Assembly (NCBI GenBank): GCA_018971265.1
Contig: JAGXBE010000003.1
Span: forward strand, 1-38,682
DNA from: Patescibacteria group bacterium
GTDB taxonomy: Bacteria > Patescibacteriota > Minisyncoccia > Phycocordibacterales > Phycocordibacteraceae
Length of the DNA: 38,682 bases
Direction of reading: 5' to 3'
The translations under genes were made by a program, and so were the position numbers. Below the pieces are notes generated by a model. That model was not told the origin of the DNA. It ran no database searches and was given only the letters and a program-made list of their open reading frames with translations. Positions within the stretch are counted from its first letter, which is position 1; each line of letters opens with the position of its first letter. Below are positions 30,496-38,637 of the stretch, in pieces.

Positions 30496-31100
30496 GCGAT
30501 GGAAAGTACGGTGCGAATATGTTCGGCGATCTGCTCCGGCGGCTGTTCACCCTGTATCTCTAAGAGCACTCCCGCTTCGCGAAAAATTCGAATCGCCGGC
30601 TCAGTGTATGCGTAATATTCCTTCAAACGCTCGCTTACGGCCGTGTCGTCCCGCCGGCCCTCGGCCTCCCTTCGGCCAGAGAGACGCCGATGCACTTCTT
30701 CATCGGAAATGCTTATGTATAAAATTGAAAACGGGCGGGCGAGCCAGGTCAGGGAGTCGATGATAAGTTCCGCTTCAGCAACCTTTCGATTGAAGCCGTC
30801 GAATATGACGCTTGTGTCGTCGGGGAGCGAGAAAAGCGCTTTTTGGTAGAGGTACATCGCGAACCAGTGCGGCGCCAGAAACCCCATATCTATTTCTGAT
30901 TTTATTTTTCTGCCAACGGCGTTTTCGAGAGCGGCTATCGTCCGAAACTGCTGGCCTGCGGAAATGACCGGCCAGTCGGTTTTTTCGGAGAGGAGCTTCG
31001 CCTGTGTGCCCTTCCCGCACCCGGGCTTCCCGATGAAGAATATCGTATGCGCCCCTTCGCGGTCTTCCGCGTTGGAAGTACTTTTGGGGTGTGTATCCAT
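30492..31100 (-). CDS. adk: Adenylate kinase
   Basis: 202 residues starting at the second Met (31100, MDTHPKSTSN). The track Met is at 31103, 3 nt earlier. P-loop FIGKPGCGKGTQA, with K-C in place of the usual P-A, AMP-binding SAGQQFR and FDGFNRKVAEAE, and a short LID region (SGRREAEGRRDDTAVSERLKEYY) without the four-Cys zinc site. About 18 extra N-terminal residues. Minus-strand TGC-TAGAGT ends 6 nt before the ATG at 31100, so adk-map-ndk may be made from its own leaderless start in addition to the secY operon. Converts ATP + AMP to 2 ADP. Confidence 0.95.
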   Translation of the reverse strand: MDTHPKSTSNAEDREGAHTIFFIGKPGCGKGTQAKLLSEKTDWPVISAGQQFRTIAALENAVGRKIKSEIDMGFLAPHWFAMYLYQKALFSLPDDTSVIFDGFNRKVAEAELIIDSLTWLARPFSILYISISDEEVHRRLSGRREAEGRRDDTAVSERLKEYYAYTEPAIRIFREAGVLLEIQGEQPPEQIAEHIRTVLSIA

Positions 31101-31106
31101 CATTTC

Positions 31107-31115
31107 ACTCTAGCA
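31107..31115 (-). promoter_or_regulatory. Extended -10 before adk
   Basis: Minus strand TGC-TAGAGT (31115 to 31107), then 6 nt, then the ATG at 31100. Identical to the nine bases before the beta-CASP gene. Confidence 0.45.
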
Positions 31116-31122
31116 CTTTTAT

Positions 31123-32397
31123 TTAATATTCCCGAAGCGAAACTTGCGCGTCGATCTTATGCGCCAAATCAAGTGCCACTTGCACCGCGATAAGAAGCGC
31201 CGTTCCTCCCAAAACGAGCGTAGTGATTCCGGTGAGCCCCTGGATTATAGACGGCGCCACTGCAAGAAGACCGAGAAATGCGGCGCCCGGGAAGGTGACG
31301 CGGTGTACGACTCTGCCGATGTATTCTTCAGTCTCGCGGCCGGGGCGCACGCCCGGAACGAATGCGCCGGTTTTCTGGAGGTCTTCCGCAACACGGTGAG
31401 GTTCAAAGGTCACTGCGGTGTAGAAATAAGTGAAGAGAACGACGAACAGGAAGTACACGGCGCCATACTTCCATGGATTGGAAAGAAAGGCGGTATACCA
31501 GAGCGCTGCGGCGGCAGCGAAAGAAACGTGCGTTGCGGCAAGCATCGAGAGGACCATTTGCGGCAACAAGAGGAGTGAGAGGGCGAAAATAATCGGGATA
31601 ACGCCCGCCTGCAAAAGCCGTATCGGTAGATACGTCGCGGCCCCCTGCGAAAGCGCCGCTCCTCTCACTTGTCGCGCATATGCAATCGGTATCGAACGTT
31701 CTGCGTCGGAGACGACAACGACCGCGTAAATCATGATGAGCGCGAGTATGAAGAACGCAAGGTAACTGGGAATGTTTGCGGCAGAAGCCGCAAAAATTGT
31801 TTGTGAAATGCTTGAGGGAACGCGCGAGAGGATCCCGGCAAGGATGATAAGAGAAACTCCGTTGCCGATGCCAAACTCGGTCACAAGCTCGCCTATCCAA
31901 GTGAGGAGCAACGACCCCGCGGCAACGAGTGCAATATTCGCAATGAACGCTACGGGACCCAAGTGCGTTATGACGCCCTGGCTTTCAAGAAGAAAGAGGA
32001 ACCCGATTGCCTGTAGAGCGGCTATCGGTACTGTCAGAATACGGCTCCATTCGATGAATTTCGCGCGTCCTGCCTCGCCCTCTTCGAAGTACGCTCTCTT
32101 TACCTGCGGGAATATGATGGTTCCGAGCTGCATGATTATTGAGGCGGTAATGTAGGGACCGACGCCGAGCATCACAATTGAAAGCTGTGAAAGCCCGCCG
32201 CCTGAAAAGATATTCAGGAGGCCGAAGAATTGATTGTTCGCAAAGAAAGCGGCAAGTGCGGTTTTATCGACGCCGGGAATCGGGATGGAAGCAAGCAGAC
32301 GGAAAATGACGAGAGCGGCAGCAAGAAAGAGAACCCGGCGCCGTATTTCTAAATCGCCGAAAGCAAGTTTGAGTTTGTAAATGAAAGAATTAAACAT
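31123..32397 (-). CDS. secY: Protein translocase subunit SecY
   Basis: 424 residues, ten membrane helices. The track ORF begins at 32451, but the ATG at 32397 (MFNSFIYKLKLAFGDLEIRRRVLF) is the family start; the first 8 nt of it overlap the rplO stop. Motifs: RVLFLAAALVIFRLLASIPIPGVD, FSGGGLSQLSIVMLGVGPYITASIIMQL plug-region and helix 2, GIGNGVSLIILAGIL, SERSIPIAYARQVRG-like SIPIAYARQVRGAALSQ, and PHRVAEDLQKTGAFVPGVRPGRETEEY. SecE is not in the window. Channel for protein export with SecG (11738). Confidence 0.98.
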   Translation of the reverse strand: MFNSFIYKLKLAFGDLEIRRRVLFLAAALVIFRLLASIPIPGVDKTALAAFFANNQFFGLLNIFSGGGLSQLSIVMLGVGPYITASIIMQLGTIIFPQVKRAYFEEGEAGRAKFIEWSRILTVPIAALQAIGFLFLLESQGVITHLGPVAFIANIALVAAGSLLLTWIGELVTEFGIGNGVSLIILAGILSRVPSSISQTIFAASAANIPSYLAFFILALIMIYAVVVVSDAERSIPIAYARQVRGAALSQGAATYLPIRLLQAGVIPIIFALSLLLLPQMVLSMLAATHVSFAAAAALWYTAFLSNPWKYGAVYFLFVVLFTYFYTAVTFEPHRVAEDLQKTGAFVPGVRPGRETEEYIGRVVHRVTFPGAAFLGLLAVAPSIIQGLTGITTLVLGGTALLIAVQVALDLAHKIDAQVSLREY

Positions 32398-32842
32398 TGA
32401 TAGTGCCGCCGTGCTGAAGTATAACGGCGCGGGCAGTGTCGGAGAGCGCACAGTTCTTTATGACGAACGCTTTCGTGAGCGAGCCCGCACCCAATATCTT
32501 CACCGCAGGCGCGCGCCCTTTTGTGCGCCGCACAAGACCTCTCGCAAGCAGTGAAGACGGTGAGACTGTCTCACCGGTAGTATACGCCGCTTCTAGTGCC
32601 GCGATATTTACCGCCGAGACGGCCGTACGGTTCGTTCGAACCGTACGCGAACGATTTTTACCGTGACCTCGACGCTTTGGGAGCTTTTTGATAAGGTCGC
32701 GGACTTCGGGACGGATCTTGTGCCCCGCGCGCGCCGTCTGCCCTTTGCCGCCCCGGCCGCTTGTTTTTCCACGCTTGCCGCCCCGACCGACCGGCTCGGG
32801 CGTGCGGCGTTTCGTACGAGGAATGAGAGAGTGGAGTTGCAT
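32390..32842 (-). CDS. rplO: 50S ribosomal protein L15
   Basis: 150 residues. MQLHSLIPRTKRRTPEPVGRGGKRGKTSGRGGKGQTARAGHKI is the typical glycine/arginine-rich N-terminus of L15, with VKILGAGSLTKAFVIKNCALSDTARAVI at the C-terminus. In most bacteria rpmD (L30) precedes rplO; here rpsE is directly upstream (10 nt), with no L30. Late assembly protein bridging 23S domains. Confidence 0.96.
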   Translation of the reverse strand: MQLHSLIPRTKRRTPEPVGRGGKRGKTSGRGGKGQTARAGHKIRPEVRDLIKKLPKRRGHGKNRSRTVRTNRTAVSAVNIAALEAAYTTGETVSPSSLLARGLVRRTKGRAPAVKILGAGSLTKAFVIKNCALSDTARAVILQHGGTINV

Positions 32843-32852
32843 AAAAGAAAAG

Positions 32853-33473
32853 TTATTCGGCGCTGAGCATCCTGAGCGCCGCGACCGTCGCGCGTGCGAT
32901 GGTGAGTTTATTTTTCGAGCGCGTGTGGATTTTCGCCACGACGTCAGTGACGCCGCCGAGATCGAGTACGGTACGCATCGCCGAGCCCGCGACGAGCCCG
33001 CGCCCCTTCGACGGAATTACTTCGACAATTGAAGAGCCGTACTTTGCCCTTACTTGGTGCGGGACTGAGCCCGTCGCCGTGCGGACAATCGTAAGAAGAT
33101 TTTTCTTTGCGTCACGTGTCGCTTTATCTATGGCGAGCGCCGTGTCGACCCCCTTCCCGAGACCGACGCCGACGCGGCCTTTCTTGTCTCCGATAACAAC
33201 AACGAGACTAAAGCTGAAACGGCGGCCTCCTGCCATGACGCGGGCGACGCGACGCGCATCTATGGTGACCTGTTCGAACTCTCCTCGTTCGCGTGGCGGA
33301 CGTGCGCGGGCACCCCCGCGCGGCGTCCGTGCCCGACCCCGCAACGACCCGCGACCGTGCGCGGCCGCAGTCTGCTCGGCGGCGGCAGGTGCCGCTTCCT
33401 CCGGCGAAGCAGACACCGGTGCATCCGTTGCGGCTTCCTGCGTGTCTCTCGGTTCCAATATCGTAGTATCCAT
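32853..33473 (-). CDS. rpsE: 30S ribosomal protein S5
   Basis: 206 residues. An N-terminal extension of about 65 residues, Ala/Pro/Glu then Arg/Gly-rich, precedes the family core (FEQVTIDARRVARVMAGGRRFSFSLVVVIGDKKGRVGVGLGKG). The dsRNA-binding and C-terminal domains (GSVPHQVRAKYGSSIVEVIPSKGRGLVAGSAMRTVLDLGGVTDVVAKI) are complete. S5 is important for decoding fidelity. The charged extension may bind rRNA; it is not seen in standard S5. Confidence 0.97.
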   Translation of the reverse strand: MDTTILEPRDTQEAATDAPVSASPEEAAPAAAEQTAAAHGRGSLRGRARTPRGGARARPPRERGEFEQVTIDARRVARVMAGGRRFSFSLVVVIGDKKGRVGVGLGKGVDTALAIDKATRDAKKNLLTIVRTATGSVPHQVRAKYGSSIVEVIPSKGRGLVAGSAMRTVLDLGGVTDVVAKIHTRSKNKLTIARATVAALRMLSAE

Positions 33474-33487
33474 GAGAATTTCTAAAA

Positions 33488-33838
33488 TTAAAAAACGAGG
33501 CCCCCTTCGCGCGCCGCATCGGCGAGTGTTTTAACCTGTCCACCGTAACGATACCCGCCACGATCAAAAACAATCGCGGTGATCCCTGCCGCCTTGGCTT
33601 TTTTTGCGATTGTCTCGCCGACCGCCCTTGCTTGGACAGACTGCGCCCCCTTGAATTCGCGACCATGTGCGGCAGCTATCGTTTTCCCCGCGGTGTCGTC
33701 GATAAGCTGCGCCGAGACAAACCGGTTGCTTTTGTACACTGCAAGGCGCGGACGCTCCGGCGTGCCTTTGACGATTGAACGAACGCGCGCATGGCGGCGT
33801 TTGCGCAGTTCGCTGTTTGTTTTTGATGCGCTGTTCAT
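33488..33838 (-). CDS. rplR: 50S ribosomal protein L18
   Basis: 116 residues. [57 protein letters not shown] and the C-terminal [31 protein letters not shown] are the L18 signature. Binds 5S rRNA. 6 nt before rpsE-side intergenic; no Shine-Dalgarno (AT-rich ATAATAATTT before the ATG). Confidence 0.97.
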   Translation of the reverse strand: MNSASKTNSELRKRRHARVRSIVKGTPERPRLAVYKSNRFVSAQLIDDTAGKTIAAAHGREFKGAQSVQARAVGETIAKKAKAAGITAIVFDRGGYRYGGQVKTLADAAREGGLVF

Positions 33839-33844
33839 AAATTA

Positions 33845-34375
33845 TTATGCGGCCTTTTTCCCTTGCTTACGCAGGATTACCTCCCCTTCGTAGCGAATGC
33901 CTTTGCCAAGATACGGCTCTGGAGGTTTTATGCGCCTGATATTCGCCGCAAATTGTCCGACCGATTCCTTGTTCGCGCTTTCGATCTTAATCACGTTCTT
34001 CTCAACCGTCACCGAAACGTCTTCCGGTATCCTAAGCGCGACCGGGTGTGAGAAGCCGACGGCAAGAATAACATCCTTGCCTTTCACTTCAACACGATAG
34101 CCCACGCCCTCAAGAATGAGTTTCTTTACATACGTTGTTTCGACCCCGGCAACCATGTTCCTTACATGCGAGGCAAAGGTTCCCGTAAGCGCTTTGGCGA
34201 GACGCGAACTGTCTTTCGGGACAATAGTGACACCCTCTTCGCCAACTGTTATGGCGACGGAGGGGTGCACGCGCTTAGTAAGCACGCCCTTGGTGCCTTT
34301 CACGGAAAGAACCCCTCCCTCTACGGAGACAGCAGTCTTCCCTATTGCTATCGGTTTTTTTGCAAGGCGACTCAT
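33845..34375 (-). CDS. rplF: 50S ribosomal protein L6
   Basis: 176 residues, normal length. MSRLAKKPIAIGKTAVSVEGGVLSVKGTKG, the LTGTFASHVRNMVAGVETTYVKKLILEGVGYRVEVKGKDVILAVGFSHPV core and the C-terminal RRIKPPEPYLGKGIRYEGEVILRKQGKKAA (both L6 domains). Lies in the standard S8-L6-L18 order, 6 nt from each neighbour. Confidence 0.97.
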   Translation of the reverse strand: MSRLAKKPIAIGKTAVSVEGGVLSVKGTKGVLTKRVHPSVAITVGEEGVTIVPKDSSRLAKALTGTFASHVRNMVAGVETTYVKKLILEGVGYRVEVKGKDVILAVGFSHPVALRIPEDVSVTVEKNVIKIESANKESVGQFAANIRRIKPPEPYLGKGIRYEGEVILRKQGKKAA

Positions 34376-34381
34376 AGAAGA

Positions 34382-34786
34382 TTACCAGATCTCGAAAAGT
34401 TCTTCGCCGCCGACGCGGTTTTTACGCGCCTCTTTATCTGAAATGATGCCGGCTGAAGACGAGAGGATGCGCGCGCCAATACCGCCTTTCACCCTATGTG
34501 CGGCGGTATGCGGGGCGTAGAGTCTGCGACCGGGTTTGCTGACGCGTCGTACACCGCGCACTTTCGGAAGTCCGTGTTCATCGTATGCAAGCGTCGCCAC
34601 GATGGTTTTCTTTACGTTGCCATCATCCTTTGTATCTATCTTGACGGCGGTAACGAAACCCAGCTCTCTCAGTTTTTCCGCAATGGCGGCAAGATGCGCC
34701 GAGTATGGTGTCGCGACCTCGCGCTTGCCGATGCGCGCGGCATTTTGCAGACGAATAATGAAGTCGCCGACGCGGTCGCTTACCAT
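34382..34786 (-). CDS. rpsH: 30S ribosomal protein S8
   Basis: 134 residues. [29 protein letters not shown] and the C-terminal [34 protein letters not shown]-like ending. S8 binds the central 16S domain and in E. coli represses the spc operon. Starts inside the rpsN gene (7-nt overlap). Confidence 0.97.
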   Translation of the reverse strand: MVSDRVGDFIIRLQNAARIGKREVATPYSAHLAAIAEKLRELGFVTAVKIDTKDDGNVKKTIVATLAYDEHGLPKVRGVRRVSKPGRRLYAPHTAAHRVKGGIGARILSSSAGIISDKEARKNRVGGEELFEIW

Positions 34787-35049
34787 GATGCTTTCTTAAC
34801 GCCCGGAATCTTCCCCTCGCGCGCAAGCTGGCGGAACTGAATGCGCGAAAGGCCGAAGGCGCGCATATATCCGCGCGAACGACCCGTAACTGCACAACGG
34901 TTTTTGAGCCGCACCGGTGAAGAATTTCTCGGGAGCTTTTGGAGACCCTCGGAGTCGCCAGCCAATTTTAAAGCTGCACGCTTCATAGCGTACTTCTTCA
35001 CTAGTCTTTCCTTCTTGGCATACCGTGCCAGCTGGGACTTTTTGGCCAT
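34780..35049 (-). CDS. rpsN: 30S ribosomal protein S14, zinc-free form
   Basis: 89 residues. [28 protein letters not shown], with [50 protein letters not shown]. The zinc-binding CxxC...CxxC of the short S14 type is missing (only one Cys), so this is the C-minus version that needs no zinc. Overlaps rpsH by 7 nt. Confidence 0.96.
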   Translation of the reverse strand: MAKKSQLARYAKKERLVKKYAMKRAALKLAGDSEGLQKLPRNSSPVRLKNRCAVTGRSRGYMRAFGLSRIQFRQLAREGKIPGVKKASW

Positions 35050-35158
35050 AAATAAGGGTTTACTAGCTGCGCTCGCTCAAAAAAAGTAAGTTGCTTTCCT
35101 TTTTCATTGCTCGCTTGCTAGTAAAAAATAAAGCTCCGAGGAGCGTATCTCCACACTA
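35050..35158 (-). promoter_or_regulatory. 109-nt gap between L5 and S14 with hairpins and a 14-codon ORF
   Basis: Neighbouring gaps in this operon are almost all under 25 nt. On the minus strand the order is: hairpin GCTCC-TC-GGAGC followed by TTTATTTTTT (terminator-like, 35125-35146), then ATG at 35107 encoding [14 protein letters not shown] ending TAG at 35063, then rpsN 13 nt later. TTTACTAGC (35059-35067) and GCTAGTAAA (35117-35125) are inverted copies spanning the small ORF. This looks like an attenuator with a leader peptide, not proven. Confidence 0.4.
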
Positions 35159-35710
35159 TCAGCGTTTTATGCCCGAGTCAACGATAAGCGGGACACCAAC
35201 GTGACGGAAGAAGCTCTCTGCCTCGGCCTTAGTCGAAGCTGTGGTAACAATAGTGACCGCAAAACCAAAGACGTCCTTAAGATCCTCGTCCGGAGTTTCT
35301 GGGAAAATGGTGTGTTCCTTGATGCCGATAGTGAGGTTGCCCATGTCATCAACCGCTGAAGCGGCAATGCCGTGGAAATCTCGAGTGCGCGGCAAGGCAA
35401 TGTGAATCAGCTTATCAAGGAAATCATACATTCGTGAGCCGCGCAGCGTTATTTGAAGACCGACCGTGTCGCCTTCCCGTACTTTAAAAGAAGCGATGGA
35501 GAGACGCGCCGCACGCAATGCGGGCTTTTGGCCTGTAATTTTCGCGAGCCGATCCTCGATAAGTTCGATTTGTTTTTTGTCGCGTTTCTTGCCCACGCCG
35601 GAAGAAACAACGACTTTGCTTATGCGCGGGCTCTGCATCGCGCTCGTATAGCCGAAGGTTTCCGCGAGTGCGGAATATGCGGTCTGCTGCTTTTGTTTTG
35701 TGATAGACAT
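35159..35710 (-). CDS. rplE: 50S ribosomal protein L5
   Basis: 183 residues. SPRISKVVVSSGVGKKRDKKQIELIEDRLAKITGQKPALRAARLSIASFKVREGDTVGLQITLRGSRMYDFLDKLIHIALPRTRDFHG is canonical L5, and FPETPDEDLKDVFGFAVTIVTTASTKAEAESFFRHVGVPL closes the fold. Binds 5S rRNA and P-site tRNA. It is 2 nt downstream of rplX. Confidence 0.97.
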   Translation of the reverse strand: MSITKQKQQTAYSALAETFGYTSAMQSPRISKVVVSSGVGKKRDKKQIELIEDRLAKITGQKPALRAARLSIASFKVREGDTVGLQITLRGSRMYDFLDKLIHIALPRTRDFHGIAASAVDDMGNLTIGIKEHTIFPETPDEDLKDVFGFAVTIVTTASTKAEAESFFRHVGVPLIVDSGIKR

Positions 35711-35712
35711 AA

Positions 35713-35931
35713 TTATTCTTCGACGCGCGCCACGTTTGAAACGTGGATGGGGCGGGGCCGCTCGGAAATACGGCCGACCTCTCCCGTGCGGCCCTTATGA
35801 TGTCTTTTCGCGATGGCAACACCCTCGACGACGACTTTATCCAGGCGGGGCAGGGCGCGCAGAACGACACCGGCCGTACCCCTGTCTTTGCCTGAAATGA
35901 TTCTTACTTTGTCTCCTTTTTTGACGTGCAT
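35713..35931 (-). CDS. rplX: 50S ribosomal protein L24, short form
   Basis: 72 residues, shorter than the usual 100 or so. [72 protein letters not shown]: the KOW motif ([21 protein letters not shown]) is complete and the protein ends soon after the first domain. Assembly initiator of the large subunit. 10 nt after rplN, 2 nt before rplE. Confidence 0.95.
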   Translation of the reverse strand: MHVKKGDKVRIISGKDRGTAGVVLRALPRLDKVVVEGVAIAKRHHKGRTGEVGRISERPRPIHVSNVARVEE

Positions 35932-35941
35932 ACTGAAAAAA

Positions 35942-36319
35942 TTAAACGACCTCGGGCGCGAGCGATACGATGGAATGCCACCCCCGCTCGGAGAGCTCGC
36001 GCGGGACAGGACCGAAAATGCGGTTCCCTTTCGGCGCTATTTCCTTGCCCTGTTTTTCGACAATCACGACCGCGTTTTCGTCAAACCGTATATAAGAACC
36101 GTCTTTTCTGGCGAAAGAATTTTTCTGTCGTACGATGACCGCACGGCAAACGTCCTTCTTCTTTACCGCCTTGCGCGGCTCAGCGGTCTGTATGGAAATA
36201 ACCACCGTATCACCGATGCGCGCATAGCGGCGCTTAGAACCTCCGAGTACTTTGAATATCCGGGCGACCTTGCCTCCGGAATTGTCTGCAACCATAACGA
36301 TGGATTGGGGTTGTAACAT
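35942..36319 (-). CDS. rplN: 50S ribosomal protein L14
   Basis: 125 residues. [125 protein letters not shown] is a full L14. Binds 23S domain VI and the 16S bridge. It follows rpsQ with 1 nt between. Confidence 0.97.
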   Translation of the reverse strand: MLQPQSIVMVADNSGGKVARIFKVLGGSKRRYARIGDTVVISIQTAEPRKAVKKKDVCRAVIVRQKNSFARKDGSYIRFDENAVVIVEKQGKEIAPKGNRIFGPVPRELSERGWHSIVSLAPEVV

Positions 36320-36320
36320 A

Positions 36321-36599
36321 TCAGTTCTTCTCGCCGGAAGTCGGTGTCGCGTTTTCAGCTGAAGCTATGGCGAAATGCTTCCGTCGAGAAATCGGTCGCG
36401 TTGCCACAATGGTGACCTTGTCGCCAACTTGCACCGTGTTGCCCGGATTGTGCACGAGGTATTTCTTCGATCGTACGAAATATTTTTTATACTTCGTATT
36501 CTTCACGAAACGATCGACGCGGACCGTCGCGGTATCTTTCATCGCCGTCTTGACGACGACACCAGAGAACGATTGGGGGCGAAAGATGTGCTGCTCCAT
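36321..36599 (-). CDS. rpsQ: 30S ribosomal protein S17
   Basis: 92 residues. FSGVVVKTAMKDTATVRVDRFVKNTKYKKYFVRSKKYLVHNPGNTVQVGDKVTIVATRPISRRKHFAIASA holds the S17 OB-fold signature GDKVTIxxxRPISRRK. Early 16S assembly protein. 3 nt after rpmC. Confidence 0.96.
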   Translation of the reverse strand: MEQHIFRPQSFSGVVVKTAMKDTATVRVDRFVKNTKYKKYFVRSKKYLVHNPGNTVQVGDKVTIVATRPISRRKHFAIASAENATPTSGEKN

Positions 36600-36602
36600 A
36601 GT

Positions 36603-36803
36603 TTAACGTGCACGAAGTGCGCGTGCATGCTGCTCCGTGAGAACGCGCGCAATGCTTGTACGAAGCTTCCGAGGAGCGCTCGAGTCCTTTGGGCGGGAGC
36701 CCGCGGCCGCAAAACGCTCGCTGCGCAGCTGCGCGCGCGTATCAACAAGAATCTTCATAAGTTCCTGGTCTGTCACGGTCGTCATAGTATTCTTTTTTGT
36801 CAT
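36603..36803 (-). CDS. rpmC: 50S ribosomal protein L29
   Basis: 66 residues. MTKKNTMTTVTDQELMKILVDTRAQLRSERFAAAGSRPKDSSAPRKLRTSIARVLTEQHARALRAR: two helices with the L29 motif R-x-L-R-x-x-I-A-R-x-x-T. It lies at the tunnel exit. The sequence is diverged; assignment is also by position between L16 and S17. Confidence 0.85.
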   Translation of the reverse strand: MTKKNTMTTVTDQELMKILVDTRAQLRSERFAAAGSRPKDSSAPRKLRTSIARVLTEQHARALRAR

Positions 36804-36825
36804 ACAAATAAGGAAAAAGCAATGA

Positions 36826-37248
36826 TTAGTGGCGTGTGACGATCGAGGTCTTGACGGGCAATTTCATGCCGGCCTGTCGCAAATGCGCACGCGCGACATC
36901 CTCGGCGACACCGTCAATCTCGAAAAGCACCCGCCCCGGACGCACTTCAAAAACGTAGTGTTTCGGATCGCCTTTTCCGCTACCCATCCCTACTTCCGCA
37001 GGCTTGGCAGTTACCGGCCTATCAGGAAAGATGCGGATCCAGAGTTTGCCTGTTTTTGCAGTCGCACGCGTGAGCACCTTGCGTGCCGCCTCTATCTGGT
37101 TGCTCGTCATGCGGGCGTGCGAAAGCGCTTTAAGGCCCATGAGGCCGAAGGCGACCGTCGTGCCGCGCGTGTCGGGACGCGCGAGGCGCCTTTCGCTCAT
37201 GCGCTGCGTCTGCCACTTACGGTGTTTTACTTTCTTGGGAAACAACAT
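36826..37248 (-). CDS. rplP: 50S ribosomal protein L16
   Basis: 140 residues. [137 protein letters not shown] is a complete L16. Organises the A-site region. Confidence 0.97.
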   Translation of the reverse strand: MLFPKKVKHRKWQTQRMSERRLARPDTRGTTVAFGLMGLKALSHARMTSNQIEAARKVLTRATAKTGKLWIRIFPDRPVTAKPAEVGMGSGKGDPKHYVFEVRPGRVLFEIDGVAEDVARAHLRQAGMKLPVKTSIVTRH

Positions 37249-37257
37249 ATGGAAATA

Positions 37258-37962
37258 TTAGCCGCGAACCGGTTCTGCGCTCGGCTGGCGTACCAGGGCT
37301 TTCTTGTCCTGGTACACGTTGCCCCGATAAATCCAGACCTTGATGCCGATAACGCCGTAAGGCAGATGCGCCTCCTCGTGCGCAAAGTCTATGTCCGCAC
37401 GGAACGTCTGGAGCGGGATACGACCCTTTTTCAACTCTTCCTTGCGGCTCATTTCTGCACCACCAAGTCTTCCCGAAACTGTAATGCGCACGCCTTCGAC
37501 TTCGCGCGCTGCAATTACTTTCTCGATCGTCTGCTTCAGCACGCGGCGGAAAGGCATCCTTTTTTCAAGCCCTTCAGCGACCATGTACGCGACAACGGCG
37601 GCGTCCGTCTCCGGTTGGCGCACCTCGACGATATCGAATTTGAGTGTCCGCCGATCGGCAGGCGCCACCCGTCGTATCGCCTCGGACAATTCCTTGCGCA
37701 ACTTGGTCGCGTTCTCGCCGGAGCGGCCGATGACGAGTCCGGGACGCGCGGTCGCGAGTATAACGCGCAATTCGCTTTCGGAGCGCTCAATCTCGATACC
37801 GCTCGTATAAGTACCGCGCAGCCGCTTTGTAAGGAAACGACGAATCGTTTCATCGACGTTTATGTTCTCGCGGTAGCTTTTCTTGTCGCCCGCGAACCAT
37901 CGGCTTTTCCAGTCTCGGATAATACCGAGGCGGTGCGCGTAGGGATGTACGGTATGTGTCAT
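37258..37962 (-). CDS. rpsC: 30S ribosomal protein S3
   Basis: 234 residues. MTHTVHPYAHRLGIIRDWKSRWFAGDKKSYRENINVDETIRRFLTKRL, KH-domain RPGLVIGRSGENATKLRKELSEAIRR and the C-domain GVRITVSGRLGGAEMSRKEELKKGRIPLQTFRADIDFAHEEAHLPYGVIGIKVWIYRG. Helicase function at the mRNA entry. In the first 12 nt gap from rplV no Shine-Dalgarno is seen. Confidence 0.98.
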   Translation of the reverse strand: MTHTVHPYAHRLGIIRDWKSRWFAGDKKSYRENINVDETIRRFLTKRLRGTYTSGIEIERSESELRVILATARPGLVIGRSGENATKLRKELSEAIRRVAPADRRTLKFDIVEVRQPETDAAVVAYMVAEGLEKRMPFRRVLKQTIEKVIAAREVEGVRITVSGRLGGAEMSRKEELKKGRIPLQTFRADIDFAHEEAHLPYGVIGIKVWIYRGNVYQDKKALVRQPSAEPVRG

Positions 37963-37974
37963 AAAGATTTACGT

Positions 37975-38295
37975 CTATGCGAGGGTCACTCTTACGCGGC
38001 TTTTCCGATGACGGATGAGCGACGCTCGGCCAAAAGCGCGCGGCATATAGCGCTTCAGTATCCCGGCATTCTCGACCGTTATAGATTGTACGGTCAGTTC
38101 CCCGGCGTTCTCGCCGAGATTCTTTGCATTGGCCGCGGCGCTCTTGATGAGTTTTGCAATCGGTTCCGCAGCGCGCTTAGGAAGAAACTGCAGCGCGACG
38201 AGCGCCACTGAGACTTTCTTCCCCTTCACCAGATCGGCGACGAGGCGCATTTTGCGCGGCGATTGATTGTGATTCTCGAGGATTGCGTGTGCCAT
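37975..38295 (-). CDS. rplV: 50S ribosomal protein L22
   Basis: 106 residues. MAHAILENHNQSPRKMRLVADLVKGKKVSVALVALQFLPKRAAEPIAKLIKSAAANAKNL, with the short beta-hairpin (GELTVQSITVENAGILKRYMPRAFGRASLIRHRKSRVRVTLA) reaching into the exit tunnel. 3 nt after rpsS. Confidence 0.96.
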   Translation of the reverse strand: MAHAILENHNQSPRKMRLVADLVKGKKVSVALVALQFLPKRAAEPIAKLIKSAAANAKNLGENAGELTVQSITVENAGILKRYMPRAFGRASLIRHRKSRVRVTLA

Positions 38296-38298
38296 AGA

Positions 38299-38637
38299 TT
38301 ATTTACCTGCTGTACTCTCCTTTGATGCCTTGGCGGTAGCAATCTCGGCCTGCTGTTTCTTCTGCTCCATTTCCTTCTGCATCTTACCGCCGTGCCGGAC
38401 GAACTTCTTCGTGGGAGAGAATTCGCCGAGACGGTGCCCGACCATCTCCTCCGAGACGATGACTTCCACATGTTGCTTGCCATTGTGCACGCCGAACGTA
38501 AAGCCGATCATTTCAGGACTTATTTGGCTACGGCGCGCCCATGTCTTTACAACCCCGGCTGATGCCGGTTTTGTACCGATGACCTTCTTCAGGAGCTTGG
38601 CGTCCACGAAGGGTCCTTTCTTAAGTGACCGTGACAT
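38299..38637 (-). CDS. rpsS: 30S ribosomal protein S19
   Basis: 112 residues; the family core is about 92. [85 protein letters not shown], then a Lys/Gln-rich tail of about 25 residues ([28 protein letters not shown]) not found in standard S19. First gene of the visible S10-like series; rplB should lie beyond the right edge. Confidence 0.97.
   Translation of the reverse strand: MSRSLKKGPFVDAKLLKKVIGTKPASAGVVKTWARRSQISPEMIGFTFGVHNGKQHVEVIVSEEMVGHRLGEFSPTKKFVRHGGKMQKEMEQKKQQAEIATAKASKESTAGK

Noticed and set aside
36829-38211. 460-residue plus-strand ORF
   Set aside because: Antisense to rplP, rpsC and rplV, which are unmistakable; product is Arg/His-rich with no domain, as expected from the reverse strand of GC-rich ribosomal genes.
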